Shown here piece by piece: positions 16,869-25,505 of a DNA stretch of 64,000 nt. A model generated the notes under the pieces. The model was not told the DNA's origin. It saw only the letters and a list, made by a program, of their open reading frames with translations, and did not search any database. A program made the translations under genes and the position numbers. Within the stretch, counting starts at the first letter, position 1; the number at the start of each line of letters is the position of its first letter. Source of the DNA: JBFFZF01 sp050732695 (lineage in GTDB: Bacteria > Gemmatimonadota > Gemmatimonadetes > Longimicrobiales > RSA9); assembly GCA_050732695.1 (NCBI GenBank), contig JBOHRL010000065.1:1-64000 (forward strand), read 5' to 3'.

Positions 16869-18179
16869 ATGGCATTGGAGACTCGACCGGTTCCGCCCGT
16901 ACCGCTCCCGTCCGCTCCCCGAACACCCGTTGCCGGCAACGCGACGGACGACGAAGAGAAGGAGCGGCGGCTGAAGCGCATGAAGCGCACGGCCACCGGC
17001 CTGCTCGGATTCTTCGCCGCCGTCTTTCTGGTCGCACGGTTGCTCGAGGACCGCTGGCCGTGGCTCGGCTACATCCGGGCAACGGCCGAAGCGGCAATGG
17101 TCGGCGGTCTCGCCGACTGGTTTGCCGTCACTGCCCTCTTCCGCCACCCGCTTGGCATCCCGATCCCGCACACGGCCATCATTCCGAGGCGCAAGGATCG
17201 CATTGGCCGTACGCTCGGTCGCTTCGTACAGAACAATTTCCTATCGCGCGAAGTCATCACTTCACGCGTCACGGCCATGCGCCCGGGCGAACGCATCGCG
17301 GTGTGGCTCGCCGCACCAGGCAACAGCCGCAAGATCGCACGCCACGTCGCGGCCGGCCTCGCGGGCGCGACCCACGTGCTCCGCGATGACGAGATCGGCG
17401 ATGCCATCGGCCACGGTCTGACCGAACGTCTGCGGTCCATCCAGGTTGCGCCGCTCATCGGCAACGTGCTCGCCGTGCTCACCGCCGATGCCCGCCATCA
17501 GGAACTGCTGGACGAGGTGCTGCGCGTCACTGCAAGGGCGCTTACCGAGAACGATGAAATCATCCGCAACCGCATCCGCGAAGAAAGCCCGTGGTGGTTG
17601 CCTGAAACCGTCGACGACCGCATCCACGACAAGATCGTGGGCGCGCTCGAGCGGACGCTCACTCAGGTCAGCGAGGACCCGCGCCACCCGCTGCGCGACC
17701 GCTTCGATGTCGGATTGAACGCTTTCATCGAAAAGCTCCGCACCGCGCCAGCCAGCATCGCGCGTGCCGAAGCCATCAAGGAACAGGTGCTCGAACACCC
17801 CGCATTCCGTGAGTTTGCGGGCTCACTCTGGTCCGATGCCAAGGACACCGTCATTCGCTACACCGAGCAACCGGAGACCGAGCAGCCCGACGCCATCGAA
17901 CGCGGCCTCACTTCGCTCGCACAGACCGTCCTCGATGACCCCGCCATTCTCGAAAAGGCCGATGCCTGGATCGTCGATGCCCTCGTCTACACCGTCGATC
18001 AGTATCGCCACGAAGTCGCTCAGCTCATCGAGCACACCGTGGGCCAGTGGGATCCCGATGCCACGTCGCGAAGGATCGAACTCCAGATCGGACGCGATCT
18101 CCAGTTCATCCGGATCAATGGTGCACTGGTCGGCGGAATCGTCGGCCTGCTCCTGTACGTGCTTGCCCGGCTGATGTAA
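16869..18179 (+). CDS. DUF445 family membrane protein
   Basis: 436 residues. It has an N-terminal hydrophobic segment (GLLGFFAAVFLVARLL), the family signature MVGGLADWFAVTALFRHPLGIPIPHTAIIPRRKDRIG split across residues ~75-115, a long charged helical middle, and a C-terminal membrane segment (VGGIVGLLLYVLARLM). Two membrane anchors flank a large soluble domain. The family is widespread and without established function; an envelope-stress or membrane-organising role has been proposed for relatives. It is divergent from pncA and convergent with the AmpG-like gene. Confidence 0.88.
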   Translation: MALETRPVPPVPLPSAPRTPVAGNATDDEEKERRLKRMKRTATGLLGFFAAVFLVARLLEDRWPWLGYIRATAEAAMVGGLADWFAVTALFRHPLGIPIPHTAIIPRRKDRIGRTLGRFVQNNFLSREVITSRVTAMRPGERIAVWLAAPGNSRKIARHVAAGLAGATHVLRDDEIGDAIGHGLTERLRSIQVAPLIGNVLAVLTADARHQELLDEVLRVTARALTENDEIIRNRIREESPWWLPETVDDRIHDKIVGALERTLTQVSEDPRHPLRDRFDVGLNAFIEKLRTAPASIARAEAIKEQVLEHPAFREFAGSLWSDAKDTVIRYTEQPETEQPDAIERGLTSLAQTVLDDPAILEKADAWIVDALVYTVDQYRHEVAQLIEHTVGQWDPDATSRRIELQIGRDLQFIRINGALVGGIVGLLLYVLARLM

Positions 18180-18253
18180 CGAGGCAGCGCCCCGCCTCCG
18201 CCACCGCCACCGACGCATGATCGGTGTCCGTCCCGTCATTCCCCCGCCCGCAG

Positions 18254-19570
18254 TTATCCGTTTCCGTCGGCTGCTCCACTCTCCGTTACGCCGGGGTGAC
18301 TGGCGGCAAGAATGGGCACATTCCGGTTCCATGGCGCGAACACGGGCAGAAGCAGCAGGCCCGGCACGGCGGCGACGAGTGTGATGAGGAAATAGCCTGG
18401 CCAACCCGATGCCTGTGCGATGCCGCCGGCGGGCGCGACCAGAACGTCGCGGCTCGCGCCCATGAGACTGGACAGAAGAGCGAACTGCGTAGCGGAGAAT
18501 CGCAGGCTGCACAGACTCATGAGAAACGCGAGGAACCCTGCCGTGACCAGCCCGGTGCACAGGTTCTCGATGATGATGGTCGTCACCAGAAACGCGTAAT
18601 CCGGTTCACCGATACGGGCCAATCCGAAGTAGGCGAGATTGCTGATGGCCTGAAGTGCGCCGAACAACCAGAGCGACCGGTTGATGCCGAGTCGCGCGAC
18701 CACGGCACCACCCGACAGCGCGCCCACGATCGTCGCGCCGAGACCGAGTCCACCCTGAATCGTGCCGATGTCCGTCTGCGTGTAACCGGCGTCGAGCAGG
18801 AACGGTGTCGCCATGGTCTGCGCGAGATAATCCGGCAGTTTGAACAGAACGATGAACAGCAGAGCAAACGCGCCCGCGGAAACACTGGCGCGCGAGAAGA
18901 ACTCCTTGAACGGGAGGACAACGGCATCCCTGAAGGTAGCGGGCGTCTCGGGCAGGACGGGTTCTCTCGCGCGCAGCGTCGTGAAGATGCCGACCAGCAT
19001 GAGAGCGGACAGCACGAGGTACACCGAAGGCCAGTTCATTCGGTCGGCCAGCACGAATGCAACGGAGCCCGTGACGAGCAATGCAACGCGATACCCGAGC
19101 ACCCATATGCCCGCGCCGGCGCCCAGTTCCCGGTCCGAAAGGACTTCGGCACGGTACGCATCGATGACAATATCCTGTGATGCACTCAGGAACGCGATCA
19201 GGATCGCGTGCATGGCCAGCAGTTGAAGCCCGCGCACGGGATCGTGCAGCGACATTGACGCGATCGCGAGCAGCAACGGGATCTGGATGATGAACAGCCA
19301 GCCTCGGCGCCGGCCGAAGAACGGCGGCACGTAACGGTCCATTACAGGCGCCCACACCCATTTCAGGGAGTATGGCAGGGCAACCAGACTGAAGAAGCCG
19401 ATCGTGGTCAGGTCGACACCCTCGACCGTCATCCACGCCTGCAAGGTCCGACTCGTCAGATAGAGCGGCAGCCCGGACGCAAAACCGAGGAGCAGCAGGA
19501 CAACCATCTTGGGTTGTCCCCAGAGCCTGAACATGCCAGTCTTGCCAGCGTTCGATGATCCGGGCGGCAT
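18254..19570 (-). CDS. AmpG-like MFS permease (muropeptide or related import)
   Basis: 438 residues with about 12 membrane segments. The N-terminal half matches AmpG: LLLGFASGLPLYLTSRTLQAW, then LPYSLKWVWAPVMDRY and ASQDIVIDAYRAE. AmpG brings anhydro-muropeptides from the periplasm into the cytoplasm for wall recycling. No amidase, NagZ or AmpC gene adjoins it, so the substrate is by homology. ATG 19570 was preferred because GAGGAAGAG lies directly upstream; ATG 19606 has no such site. Confidence 0.88.
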   Translation of the reverse strand: MPPGSSNAGKTGMFRLWGQPKMVVLLLLGFASGLPLYLTSRTLQAWMTVEGVDLTTIGFFSLVALPYSLKWVWAPVMDRYVPPFFGRRRGWLFIIQIPLLLAIASMSLHDPVRGLQLLAMHAILIAFLSASQDIVIDAYRAEVLSDRELGAGAGIWVLGYRVALLVTGSVAFVLADRMNWPSVYLVLSALMLVGIFTTLRAREPVLPETPATFRDAVVLPFKEFFSRASVSAGAFALLFIVLFKLPDYLAQTMATPFLLDAGYTQTDIGTIQGGLGLGATIVGALSGGAVVARLGINRSLWLFGALQAISNLAYFGLARIGEPDYAFLVTTIIIENLCTGLVTAGFLAFLMSLCSLRFSATQFALLSSLMGASRDVLVAPAGGIAQASGWPGYFLITLVAAVPGLLLLPVFAPWNRNVPILAASHPGVTESGAADGNG

Positions 19571-19627
19571 CTCTTCCTCAGCAGTCGTCAACGCGTCGCA
19601 GGGCATCCATTCGGCGCGAGCCCGCGG

Positions 19628-20917
19628 TTATCCGAACGTTTCGACGATCTCCTGGATGCCAACTGTCAGGAACACCGCCAGGATCACCCACAGCAGAGCG
19701 TTGCTTGCCCAGCCGTTGCGCGGGACCGAGTTGGTCCACCGGACCTTGTTGTTGAGGTAGAGCAGCGTCGCCGCCAGGAACGGGATGAAGAGGCTGCCGA
19801 CAATGGTGTAGGTGATGATGATCGCGATCGGCCGGCCCATGAAGGCGAACGGCAACGGCACGAGCGTGACGAAGAGCAACGCCAGCCGGTAAGGCTTGCT
19901 GGTGACGCGCGTCGCCTTCTCGCGCTCCTCCGGGGGAAGCTTCTTCAGGATCCCGTAGTAATCGGCGTACAGATACGGGACACTCTGCCAGACGCCGATC
20001 AGTGCGGCGAACACCGCCGCCCAGAACCCGATCGAGTACGCCCACCGGCCGAATGGGCCCAGGATCTCGCCAAGCTTTGCCGCCATCCCCGGCACCGCCT
20101 GCGAATCGGTCAGAGCAACGCCCGGTACGAAGAAAGACTGGTTCGCGATCAGCGCGATGGCAACTCCGAACAGTGCAGTGAACGTGTACGCGACGCCGAC
20201 ATCGCCACGCACGTATCCGAGGTTCTCCTCGCCGCTGAGGTTCTCTTCCTTCATCCAGTAATTGTAGGACAACATAGTGATCGTCCCGCCGATCCCGCCG
20301 ATCAGCGAGAGGACGTACATGCCCGAACCGGGCGGAACGGATGGGACGAACATTCCGCGCAGCGCGTGAATCGGATCCGTGAGGGTCATGCCGGCGCAAA
20401 GCAGAATCGAGAATCCCATCACGCCGACCAGCATTTTCATGATCTTCTCGAAGCCGGCGTACCCGCCCACAAGGACGAACACGAACGCGACCAGGCTGTG
20501 CAGCACTGCGGCCCACCCCTGTGGAATCGCTCCGCCGGTCAGGTTGACGAGCCCGAGCCCTGTCGCGTTGGTCAGCGCGGCCGTGACGGCGACCGTCCAC
20601 AACACAAGGTAGATCCCGAAGTAGTACTTCACCCAGGCAGGCAGGTGGGTCGCCCATCCCTCCAGTGCCGTCGTGCCGGTGGCGAGTTGCCAGCGTGCGA
20701 TGCCCTCGGTCAGTACGAACTTGAAGAATGCACCTACGATGATCGCCCAGAGCAGCACGACGCCGTAGTTGGCGCCGGCGACGGTACCGGCCACGACGTC
20801 GCCGGATCCGATCCCTGTGGCCGCCACGACCAGCCCCGGTCCGGCGAGCTTCAGGAAGCTCATCGTCGGCGTCGCTGGCGCCATCGAACGTTCCACGTTC
20901 TGCTCGGTCGTCGTCAT
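19628..20917 (-). CDS. Nramp-family-related carrier lacking the DPGN motif
   Basis: 429 residues, about 11 membrane segments, with the Nramp/LeuT-like layout. At the position where Nramp proteins carry DPGN in helix 1, this one reads GSGD (residues 37-40, in VAATGIGSGDVVAG). The helix-6 MPH motif is replaced by MLSYNYW. The two residues that normally bind Mn2+ or Fe2+ (Asp and Asn) are therefore not in place. FVLTEGIARWQLATGTT is characteristic of a bacterial outgroup of the family with no settled substrate. It lies 91 bp after terC on the same strand and may share the manganese riboswitch, which argues against simple manganese uptake. Confidence 0.82.
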   Translation of the reverse strand: MTTTEQNVERSMAPATPTMSFLKLAGPGLVVAATGIGSGDVVAGTVAGANYGVVLLWAIIVGAFFKFVLTEGIARWQLATGTTALEGWATHLPAWVKYYFGIYLVLWTVAVTAALTNATGLGLVNLTGGAIPQGWAAVLHSLVAFVFVLVGGYAGFEKIMKMLVGVMGFSILLCAGMTLTDPIHALRGMFVPSVPPGSGMYVLSLIGGIGGTITMLSYNYWMKEENLSGEENLGYVRGDVGVAYTFTALFGVAIALIANQSFFVPGVALTDSQAVPGMAAKLGEILGPFGRWAYSIGFWAAVFAALIGVWQSVPYLYADYYGILKKLPPEEREKATRVTSKPYRLALLFVTLVPLPFAFMGRPIAIIITYTIVGSLFIPFLAATLLYLNNKVRWTNSVPRNGWASNALLWVILAVFLTVGIQEIVETFG

Positions 20918-21008
20918 CAGATCGTCCCCGGTCCGGTGTTCGGCCCCCGATCCTCACGCAGACGCACGTGTGGGCGGGCTACACAATGAGGCATTCCGAG
21001 GTCGGCGG

Positions 21009-21974
21009 CTATGGGCGGCGAGGTTCGTGTTCGACTGCGGAGCGGGCTCCGGCTTCCTTCGGAATCAGCAGCGAGGCCGCCACTGCGGCTGCAAGGATCA
21101 CAGCCACGACGACGAGCGAGATCGCGACCGGCACGTGCACGTCGAAATACGTGATCAGCATCTTCGTCCCAACGAACGTGAGAATCGCGGCCAGGCCCAG
21201 CCTCAGGAAATGAAACCGGTCGATGACCCCGGCGAGCAGGAAATACATGGACCGCAGGCCGAGAATCGCAAAGACGTTCGATGTGAAGACGAGGAACGGG
21301 TCCGTCGTGATGGCGAAGATGGCGGGGATCGAATCGACCGCGAAGACGAGGTCGGTCGTTTCGACCATCACGAGGACGACAAAAAGCGGAGTCGCCATCA
21401 CGCGTAGCCATTTCCCGCCGCGTACGTGAATGAAGAAGCGCTGGCCCTGGTAGGTACTCGTGACCGGAAGGAATCTGCGGAGCAGCTTGAGGAACGGATT
21501 CGACTCTGGCTCGATCTCGGCGTCGTCATGCGTCGCCATGCGGATCCCCGTGAAGACCAGGAAGGCACCGAAGACGTAGATGATCCAGTGGACCCGCTCG
21601 AGAAGAAGCCAGCCCACTCCGATCATGGCACCGCGCATGACGAGCGCGCCGAAGATCCCCCAGAACAGGACGCGGTGCTGGTACGCGGGCGGAACCCGGA
21701 AATAGCTGAAGATCAGGAGAAAAACGAAGATGTTGTCAACGGACAGCGTCAACTCGATCAGATAGCCGGTCAGAAACTGAAGGCCCGCTTCCGTCCCTCG
21801 CGCCGAGAAGATCCAGACGTTGAACAGGGCGGCGGCGACCACGACGACGATCGTCCAGCGCGCGGCCTCGCGCATCGTGATGACGTGGGCCTTCCGGTTC
21901 GCGATGCCCAGATCGGCCGCGAGCATTCCGGCGATGAAAACCGCGAAACCCACCCAGAGCCAGCTTTCCGTCAT
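21009..21974 (-). CDS. TerC/Alx-family membrane protein (probable manganese exporter)
   Basis: 321 residues, about nine membrane segments. Both acidic motifs of the family are present: IELTLSVDNIFVF in the first half and DLVFAVDSIPAIFAIT in the second. The cytoplasmic loop HDDAEIEPESNPFLKLLRRF and RFFIHVRGGKW are typical of Alx/TerC. Alx and relatives export Mn2+. Here the assignment is strengthened by a manganese riboswitch in the leader (22059-22205). ATG 21974 leaves a 46-nt gap after the leader terminator; the frame stays open into the terminator but has no ATG there. Confidence 0.92.
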   Translation of the reverse strand: MTESWLWVGFAVFIAGMLAADLGIANRKAHVITMREAARWTIVVVVAAALFNVWIFSARGTEAGLQFLTGYLIELTLSVDNIFVFLLIFSYFRVPPAYQHRVLFWGIFGALVMRGAMIGVGWLLLERVHWIIYVFGAFLVFTGIRMATHDDAEIEPESNPFLKLLRRFLPVTSTYQGQRFFIHVRGGKWLRVMATPLFVVLVMVETTDLVFAVDSIPAIFAITTDPFLVFTSNVFAILGLRSMYFLLAGVIDRFHFLRLGLAAILTFVGTKMLITYFDVHVPVAISLVVVAVILAAAVAASLLIPKEAGARSAVEHEPRRP

Positions 21975-22020
21975 CCCGCGCTCGGTTTTCGGACACTGGC
22001 GCCGCGTCTGGCGCACGAAC

Positions 22021-22069
22021 AACAAAAAAGGCAAGGCCTTCGTCCAGCACAGAAACCTGGAACGAAGGT
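22021..22069 (-). terminator. Intrinsic terminator forming the riboswitch expression platform
   Basis: Read on the minus strand: a stem CCTTCGTtCCAG / CTGGACGAAGG (one bulged T, loop of about 9 nt), followed by CCTTGCCTTTTTTGTT. The T run lies at 22024-22029. The left arm is the same sequence that closes helix P1 of the manganese aptamer (22059-22072), so the two structures exclude each other. Metal binding should hold P1 together and prevent termination, switching terC on. No other intrinsic terminator in the window is as clear. Confidence 0.85.
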
Positions 22070-22205
22070 CTCGCCATGACTCGCGGGGTCAACCCGCCCC
22101 CGCAGATCCCGGCCGGACCGTGCGCGCGAAGAAGGCCATGCCCCACGCACGCAGTCTTGACGACCCGGTCGCCGAAGCCGCTCGGTAGACTACTCCCCTT
22201 CCCTG
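22059..22205 (-). ncRNA. yybP-ykoY manganese riboswitch
   Basis: The minus strand shows the three conserved elements in order: AAGGGGAGTAG at about 22190-22200, CGTCAAGAC within ACCCGGTCGTCAAGACTGCG at about 22149-22168, and GCGAGACCTTCG at about 22063-22074. The ends can pair as helix P1 (GGAAGG with CCTT plus TCC). This is the yybP-ykoY aptamer, which binds Mn2+ between loops L1 and L3 and usually turns exporter genes on. The gene behind it is terC, a standard partner. The middle arm (GGCCGGGATCTGCG and following) is GC-rich and variable, as expected. Confidence 0.88.
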
Positions 22206-22210
22206 ACCAA

Positions 22211-22238
22211 CTTATGATGATATGTCGGCGCCGGTCAA
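22211..22238 (-). promoter_or_regulatory. Candidate promoter for the riboswitch-terC transcript
   Basis: On the minus strand TTGACC (22233-22238) and CATAAG (22211-22216) are separated by 16 bp, fitting sigma-70 -35 and -10 boxes with four matches of six at the -10. Transcription would begin near 22204, exactly at the 5' edge of the manganese aptamer. That placement is the main support; the motif itself is only moderate. Confidence 0.5.
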
Positions 22239-22355
22239 ACGTGCCCGGTCGAACGTCCCCTTGCCTCGCCATCCCCGGCGGCTTCGGTTGGTTCAGCGGA
22301 CCACGGCTGTTAGATTTCGCGGTCCTGAATCGGTCTTCCAGGGAGTCGCGCTCAC

Positions 22356-22877
22356 GTGAAGCACAAGTCGATCCTGGCCGCGCTCCTGCTCGGCGGCATT
22401 CTCGTTCTCGACATCGCCACCAAACAGTGGGCGCTGGACTCGCTCGCGCACGGTGGGACGATCATGGTTGCGGGCGTACCGCTCACTCTCGCGTTCAATA
22501 CGGGAATCGCGTTCGGCCTCGATGTCCCGTCCGCGGGCCGCTGGATCCTGATCGCGGCTTCCGTTTTCGTGGTGATCATGCTGGCCGGCATGTTCATGCA
22601 GGCGAAAGCGAAAGACTGGCTGCGCGTGACCGCGCTCGCTCTCGTGGCGGCGGGGGCGCTCGGCAATCTGCGCGACCGCATCCGCTGGGACCGTGGCGTC
22701 GTCGATTTCATCGGCCCGATCGATCTCGGCTTCATGCACTGGCCGATCTTCAACGTCGCGGACATGGCCATCACGACGGGCGCCATCGCACTCGGTCTCT
22801 CTCTGTGGCGGGAAGGCGCCGAAGCCAAGGCCCTGGCCGACGCAGCGGGGCCGGCCGCCGGTGCGACGGACGCCTGA
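22356..22877 (+). CDS. lspA: Signal peptidase II (lipoprotein signal peptidase)
   Basis: 173 residues with four membrane segments. It cleaves the signal peptide of prolipoproteins at the lipid-modified cysteine, and it would process the many lipoproteins in this window. The aspartic protease dyad is visible: D117 in RGVVDFIG and D136 in FNVADMAI, 19 residues apart as in Escherichia coli (124 and 143). NTGIAFGLDV is the third conserved box. The start codon sits about 150 bp from the riboswitch promoter on the opposite strand. It is followed after 5 bp by bcp. Confidence 0.95.
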   Translation: MKHKSILAALLLGGILVLDIATKQWALDSLAHGGTIMVAGVPLTLAFNTGIAFGLDVPSAGRWILIAASVFVVIMLAGMFMQAKAKDWLRVTALALVAAGALGNLRDRIRWDRGVVDFIGPIDLGFMHWPIFNVADMAITTGAIALGLSLWREGAEAKALADAAGPAAGATDA

Positions 22878-22882
22878 TCGCG

Positions 22883-23347
22883 ATGCCCACCCCCACCCCC
22901 TCGCTCGGCAGCACGGCACCCGTCTTCGCGCTGCCCGATCAGGACGGGAACACCGTCCGCCTCGCCGATTTCCGCGGCCGCAAGGTCGTGCTCTACTACT
23001 ATCCGACTGACGATACCAGCGGATGCACCACCCAGGCGTGTGATGTGCGCGATCGTATCGCAGAGTTCGATGCGAAGGACGCCGTCGTCCTCGGTGTCAG
23101 CCCCGACGTTGTCGCATCGCACGAAAAGTTCCGCAGGAAGTACGATCTCAACTTCACGCTGCTCGCCGACGCCGATCATGCCGTGGCCGAGCTGTACGGT
23201 GTCTGGAAAGAAAAGTCGCTGTACGGGCGCACGGACTGGGGCAACGAGAGAACCACGTTCGTGATCGACGAGAACGGCCGGATTCTCGACGTTCTCGAGC
23301 GTGTCAAACCGGCGGCCCACGCAGCGCAGGTCCTGGACTTGCTCTGA
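22883..23347 (+). CDS. bcp: Thioredoxin-dependent peroxiredoxin, Bcp/PrxQ type
   Basis: 154 residues. The peroxidatic cysteine C48 and resolving cysteine C53 are in SGCTTQACDVRD, the five-residue spacing of the atypical two-cysteine PrxQ group. APVFALPDQDG, VVLYYYPTDDT and GNERTTFVIDENG are the other family markers. It reduces H2O2 and lipid peroxides with electrons from thioredoxin. ATG 22883 is 5 bp after the lspA stop, so the two are co-transcribed. Confidence 0.95.
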   Translation: MPTPTPSLGSTAPVFALPDQDGNTVRLADFRGRKVVLYYYPTDDTSGCTTQACDVRDRIAEFDAKDAVVLGVSPDVVASHEKFRRKYDLNFTLLADADHAVAELYGVWKEKSLYGRTDWGNERTTFVIDENGRILDVLERVKPAAHAAQVLDLL

Positions 23348-23413
23348 GGCCGGGCGTTCCAGTCCTCGCGCTCGACGACCACGCGCAATGACTACATCTC
23401 GAATCGTCGGGCC

Positions 23414-24325
23414 ATGCCCCTGAAATCCGCGCACATCCGTGTGCCCGCAAGCACGTCGAACCTCGGCGCAGGGTTCGACTGCCTCGGCCTTGCCCTCGAC
23501 CGATATCTCGATGTTACCTTCACACCCCGCCCGGGCGGACTCCGCATCGAACGCGCAGGCACACTCGCGCAACTCGACATCCCGATCGCACGCGATGGGA
23601 TCGCGCAGCCGTTCGTGGCTCGCCTGAGGTCCGAGGGAATCGAGCCGTCCGGCACCCTCTCGGCCACGTCCACGATCCCGATCGGCCGCGGCCTTGGCTC
23701 GTCCGCGGCCGCGACCGTCGCCGGCCTCGCGCTCGCCGCCGTCGTACGACGCCTCGACTTCAACCGCGACAGCGAGTTCCTCGCGGCGGCTGAAATCGAG
23801 GGTCATCCGGACAACGCGGCCCCGGCGATCTATGGCGGTCTCGTGGCCGTCGCGAAGGAGGACGACCACTTCCGCGCGTTCCCTCTGACGCTCTCGGATC
23901 GCATCGCATTCGCATGGGCCGCACCGGCCGTCGAGGTCGCGACCCGCGCGGCGAGAGCGGCCTTGCCCGCACATGTCTCCCTCGCCACGGCGGTCGACAG
24001 CCTGTCGCGCGTCGCGGCCCTCGTCCGCGGCCTCGCCACCGGCGAGCCACGATTGCTGCGCATCGGCTTCGCCGATTCACTCCACGTGCCGCATCGGATT
24101 CCCCTGATCCCCCGCGCGGATGAAGCCATGGCCGCCGCTCGAGAGGCCGGCGCCTGTGCCGTCACCGTCTCGGGCAGCGGGTCAGGCCTGATCGCGGTGT
24201 GTTCACCCGGCCGGGCCGGCGAGGTTGCGCGAGCGATGGGCGAGGCATTCGGCACGGTCGAGGAGGGAGTGGTCGCCTTTGCCGCGCGGCCTGACCATTC
24301 CGGTGCGCGCGGCCTTCCCGTATGA
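23414..24325 (+). CDS. thrB: Homoserine kinase
   Basis: 303 residues of the GHMP kinase family, phosphorylating L-homoserine with ATP in threonine synthesis. Motif 1 is VPASTSNLGAGFDCLGLAL, the ATP loop is PIGRGLGSSAAATVAGL, EGHPDNAAPAIYGGL is the second substrate box, and VTVSGSGSGLIAV is the C-terminal glycine motif. The start at ATG 23414 puts the first conserved strand at residue ~5, the usual place. thrC follows on the same strand, which fixes the pathway assignment. Confidence 0.96.
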   Translation: MPLKSAHIRVPASTSNLGAGFDCLGLALDRYLDVTFTPRPGGLRIERAGTLAQLDIPIARDGIAQPFVARLRSEGIEPSGTLSATSTIPIGRGLGSSAAATVAGLALAAVVRRLDFNRDSEFLAAAEIEGHPDNAAPAIYGGLVAVAKEDDHFRAFPLTLSDRIAFAWAAPAVEVATRAARAALPAHVSLATAVDSLSRVAALVRGLATGEPRLLRIGFADSLHVPHRIPLIPRADEAMAAAREAGACAVTVSGSGSGLIAVCSPGRAGEVARAMGEAFGTVEEGVVAFAARPDHSGARGLPV

Positions 24326-24398
24326 GCCGTCCACGCCCGCTGCCGTCGGTGGTCGCACGATCGAAGGTCCGACCGCCCGGCGCGGTCTGCCCCTGTCC

Positions 24399-25454
24399 AT
24401 GAACCGGCCGCGCGGGCTGCTGCAACGTTTCTTCAATCGGCTTCCCATCACGGATCGGACCCCTGCCCTTTCGCTCGAGGAAGGCGATACGCCACTGCTT
24501 CCCGCGCCCCGGCTGGCGGATTGGGTCGGCATCGATCGACTCTGGCTGAAGATGGAGGGAGCCAATCCAACCGGTTCCTTCAAGGACCGCGGCATGGTCC
24601 TCGCCGTAGCCAAGGCCGCCGAGGCCGGCGCCCATACGGTGCTCTGTGCCTCGACCGGCAACACGGCAGCCAGTGCCGCGGCCTATGCGGCTCGGGCCGG
24701 CCTTCATGCCGTCGTCCTGCTGCCCGGAGGAAAGGTCGCCGCCGGCAAGGTCGCGCAGGCGCTGCGCTATGGCGCCCGCATCGTCATCGTCGATGCGAAC
24801 TTCGACCTCGCTCTCGAAGTCGCACGCGCCGCCGCCGATGCCGCTCCGCTCACGCTCGTCAACAGCGTCAACCCGCACCGACTACAGGGCCAGGCCACCG
24901 CTGCATTCGAAATCGTCGAGGCCCTCGGTGATGCACCCGATGTCCTTGCTCTGCCCGTCGGCAACGGAGGCAACATCACGGCCTACTGGGCCGGCTTCGT
25001 ACGCGACCATGCCGATGGCAACGCGACACGGCGCCCTCGCCTCATCGGCGCTCAGGCTGAAGGAGCCGCGCCTCTCGTTCTCGGGCGACCCGTCGAAACG
25101 CCTGACACCGTTGCAACCGCCATTCGCATCGGTCGCCCGGCGACGTGGGAACCCGCTCTCGCCGCCGCACGCGACTCCAACGGACGCCTCCTTGCCGTTT
25201 CCGATGCCGAGATCCTCGACGCCTATCGCACGATTCCGGCGCTCGAAGGCGTCTTCTGCGAGCCCGCTTCCGCCGCCAGTCTCGCCGGGCTCCGCCGCGC
25301 TGTGCTGCATGGCATCGTTGCGCGCCATGAATCCTCGGTCGCCGTCCTCACCGGACACGGACTCAAAGATCCCGAAACCGCCGTGGCGGGGCCGATGGAC
25401 GTGATCACGATCGAGCCATCGTTGGAAGCCCTGCTCGAAGCACTATCCCCGTAG
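24399..25454 (+). CDS. thrC: Threonine synthase
   Basis: 351 residues, a PLP enzyme of fold type II converting O-phosphohomoserine to threonine. The PLP lysine is K62 in NPTGSFKDRGM; the phosphate loop is ASTGNTAASAAAYA; LPVGNGGNITAYW is the second conserved glycine-rich region. It is of the short bacterial/archaeal class without the N-terminal extension of the enterobacterial enzyme. ATG 24399 was chosen as the only in-frame ATG before the conserved domain; the 73-bp gap after thrB has no other gene. Confidence 0.95.
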   Translation: MNRPRGLLQRFFNRLPITDRTPALSLEEGDTPLLPAPRLADWVGIDRLWLKMEGANPTGSFKDRGMVLAVAKAAEAGAHTVLCASTGNTAASAAAYAARAGLHAVVLLPGGKVAAGKVAQALRYGARIVIVDANFDLALEVARAAADAAPLTLVNSVNPHRLQGQATAAFEIVEALGDAPDVLALPVGNGGNITAYWAGFVRDHADGNATRRPRLIGAQAEGAAPLVLGRPVETPDTVATAIRIGRPATWEPALAAARDSNGRLLAVSDAEILDAYRTIPALEGVFCEPASAASLAGLRRAVLHGIVARHESSVAVLTGHGLKDPETAVAGPMDVITIEPSLEALLEALSP

Positions 25455-25505
25455 TTGACTTTCGCCGCCCGGCGAGCCATCCATCGGAACCACACCGGAG
25501 GTGCA

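Noticed and set aside
22352..23974. Minus-strand frame of 540 codons opposite lspA, bcp and thrB
   Set aside because: It spans three well-supported genes; arginine- and glycine-rich composition typical of antisense frames.
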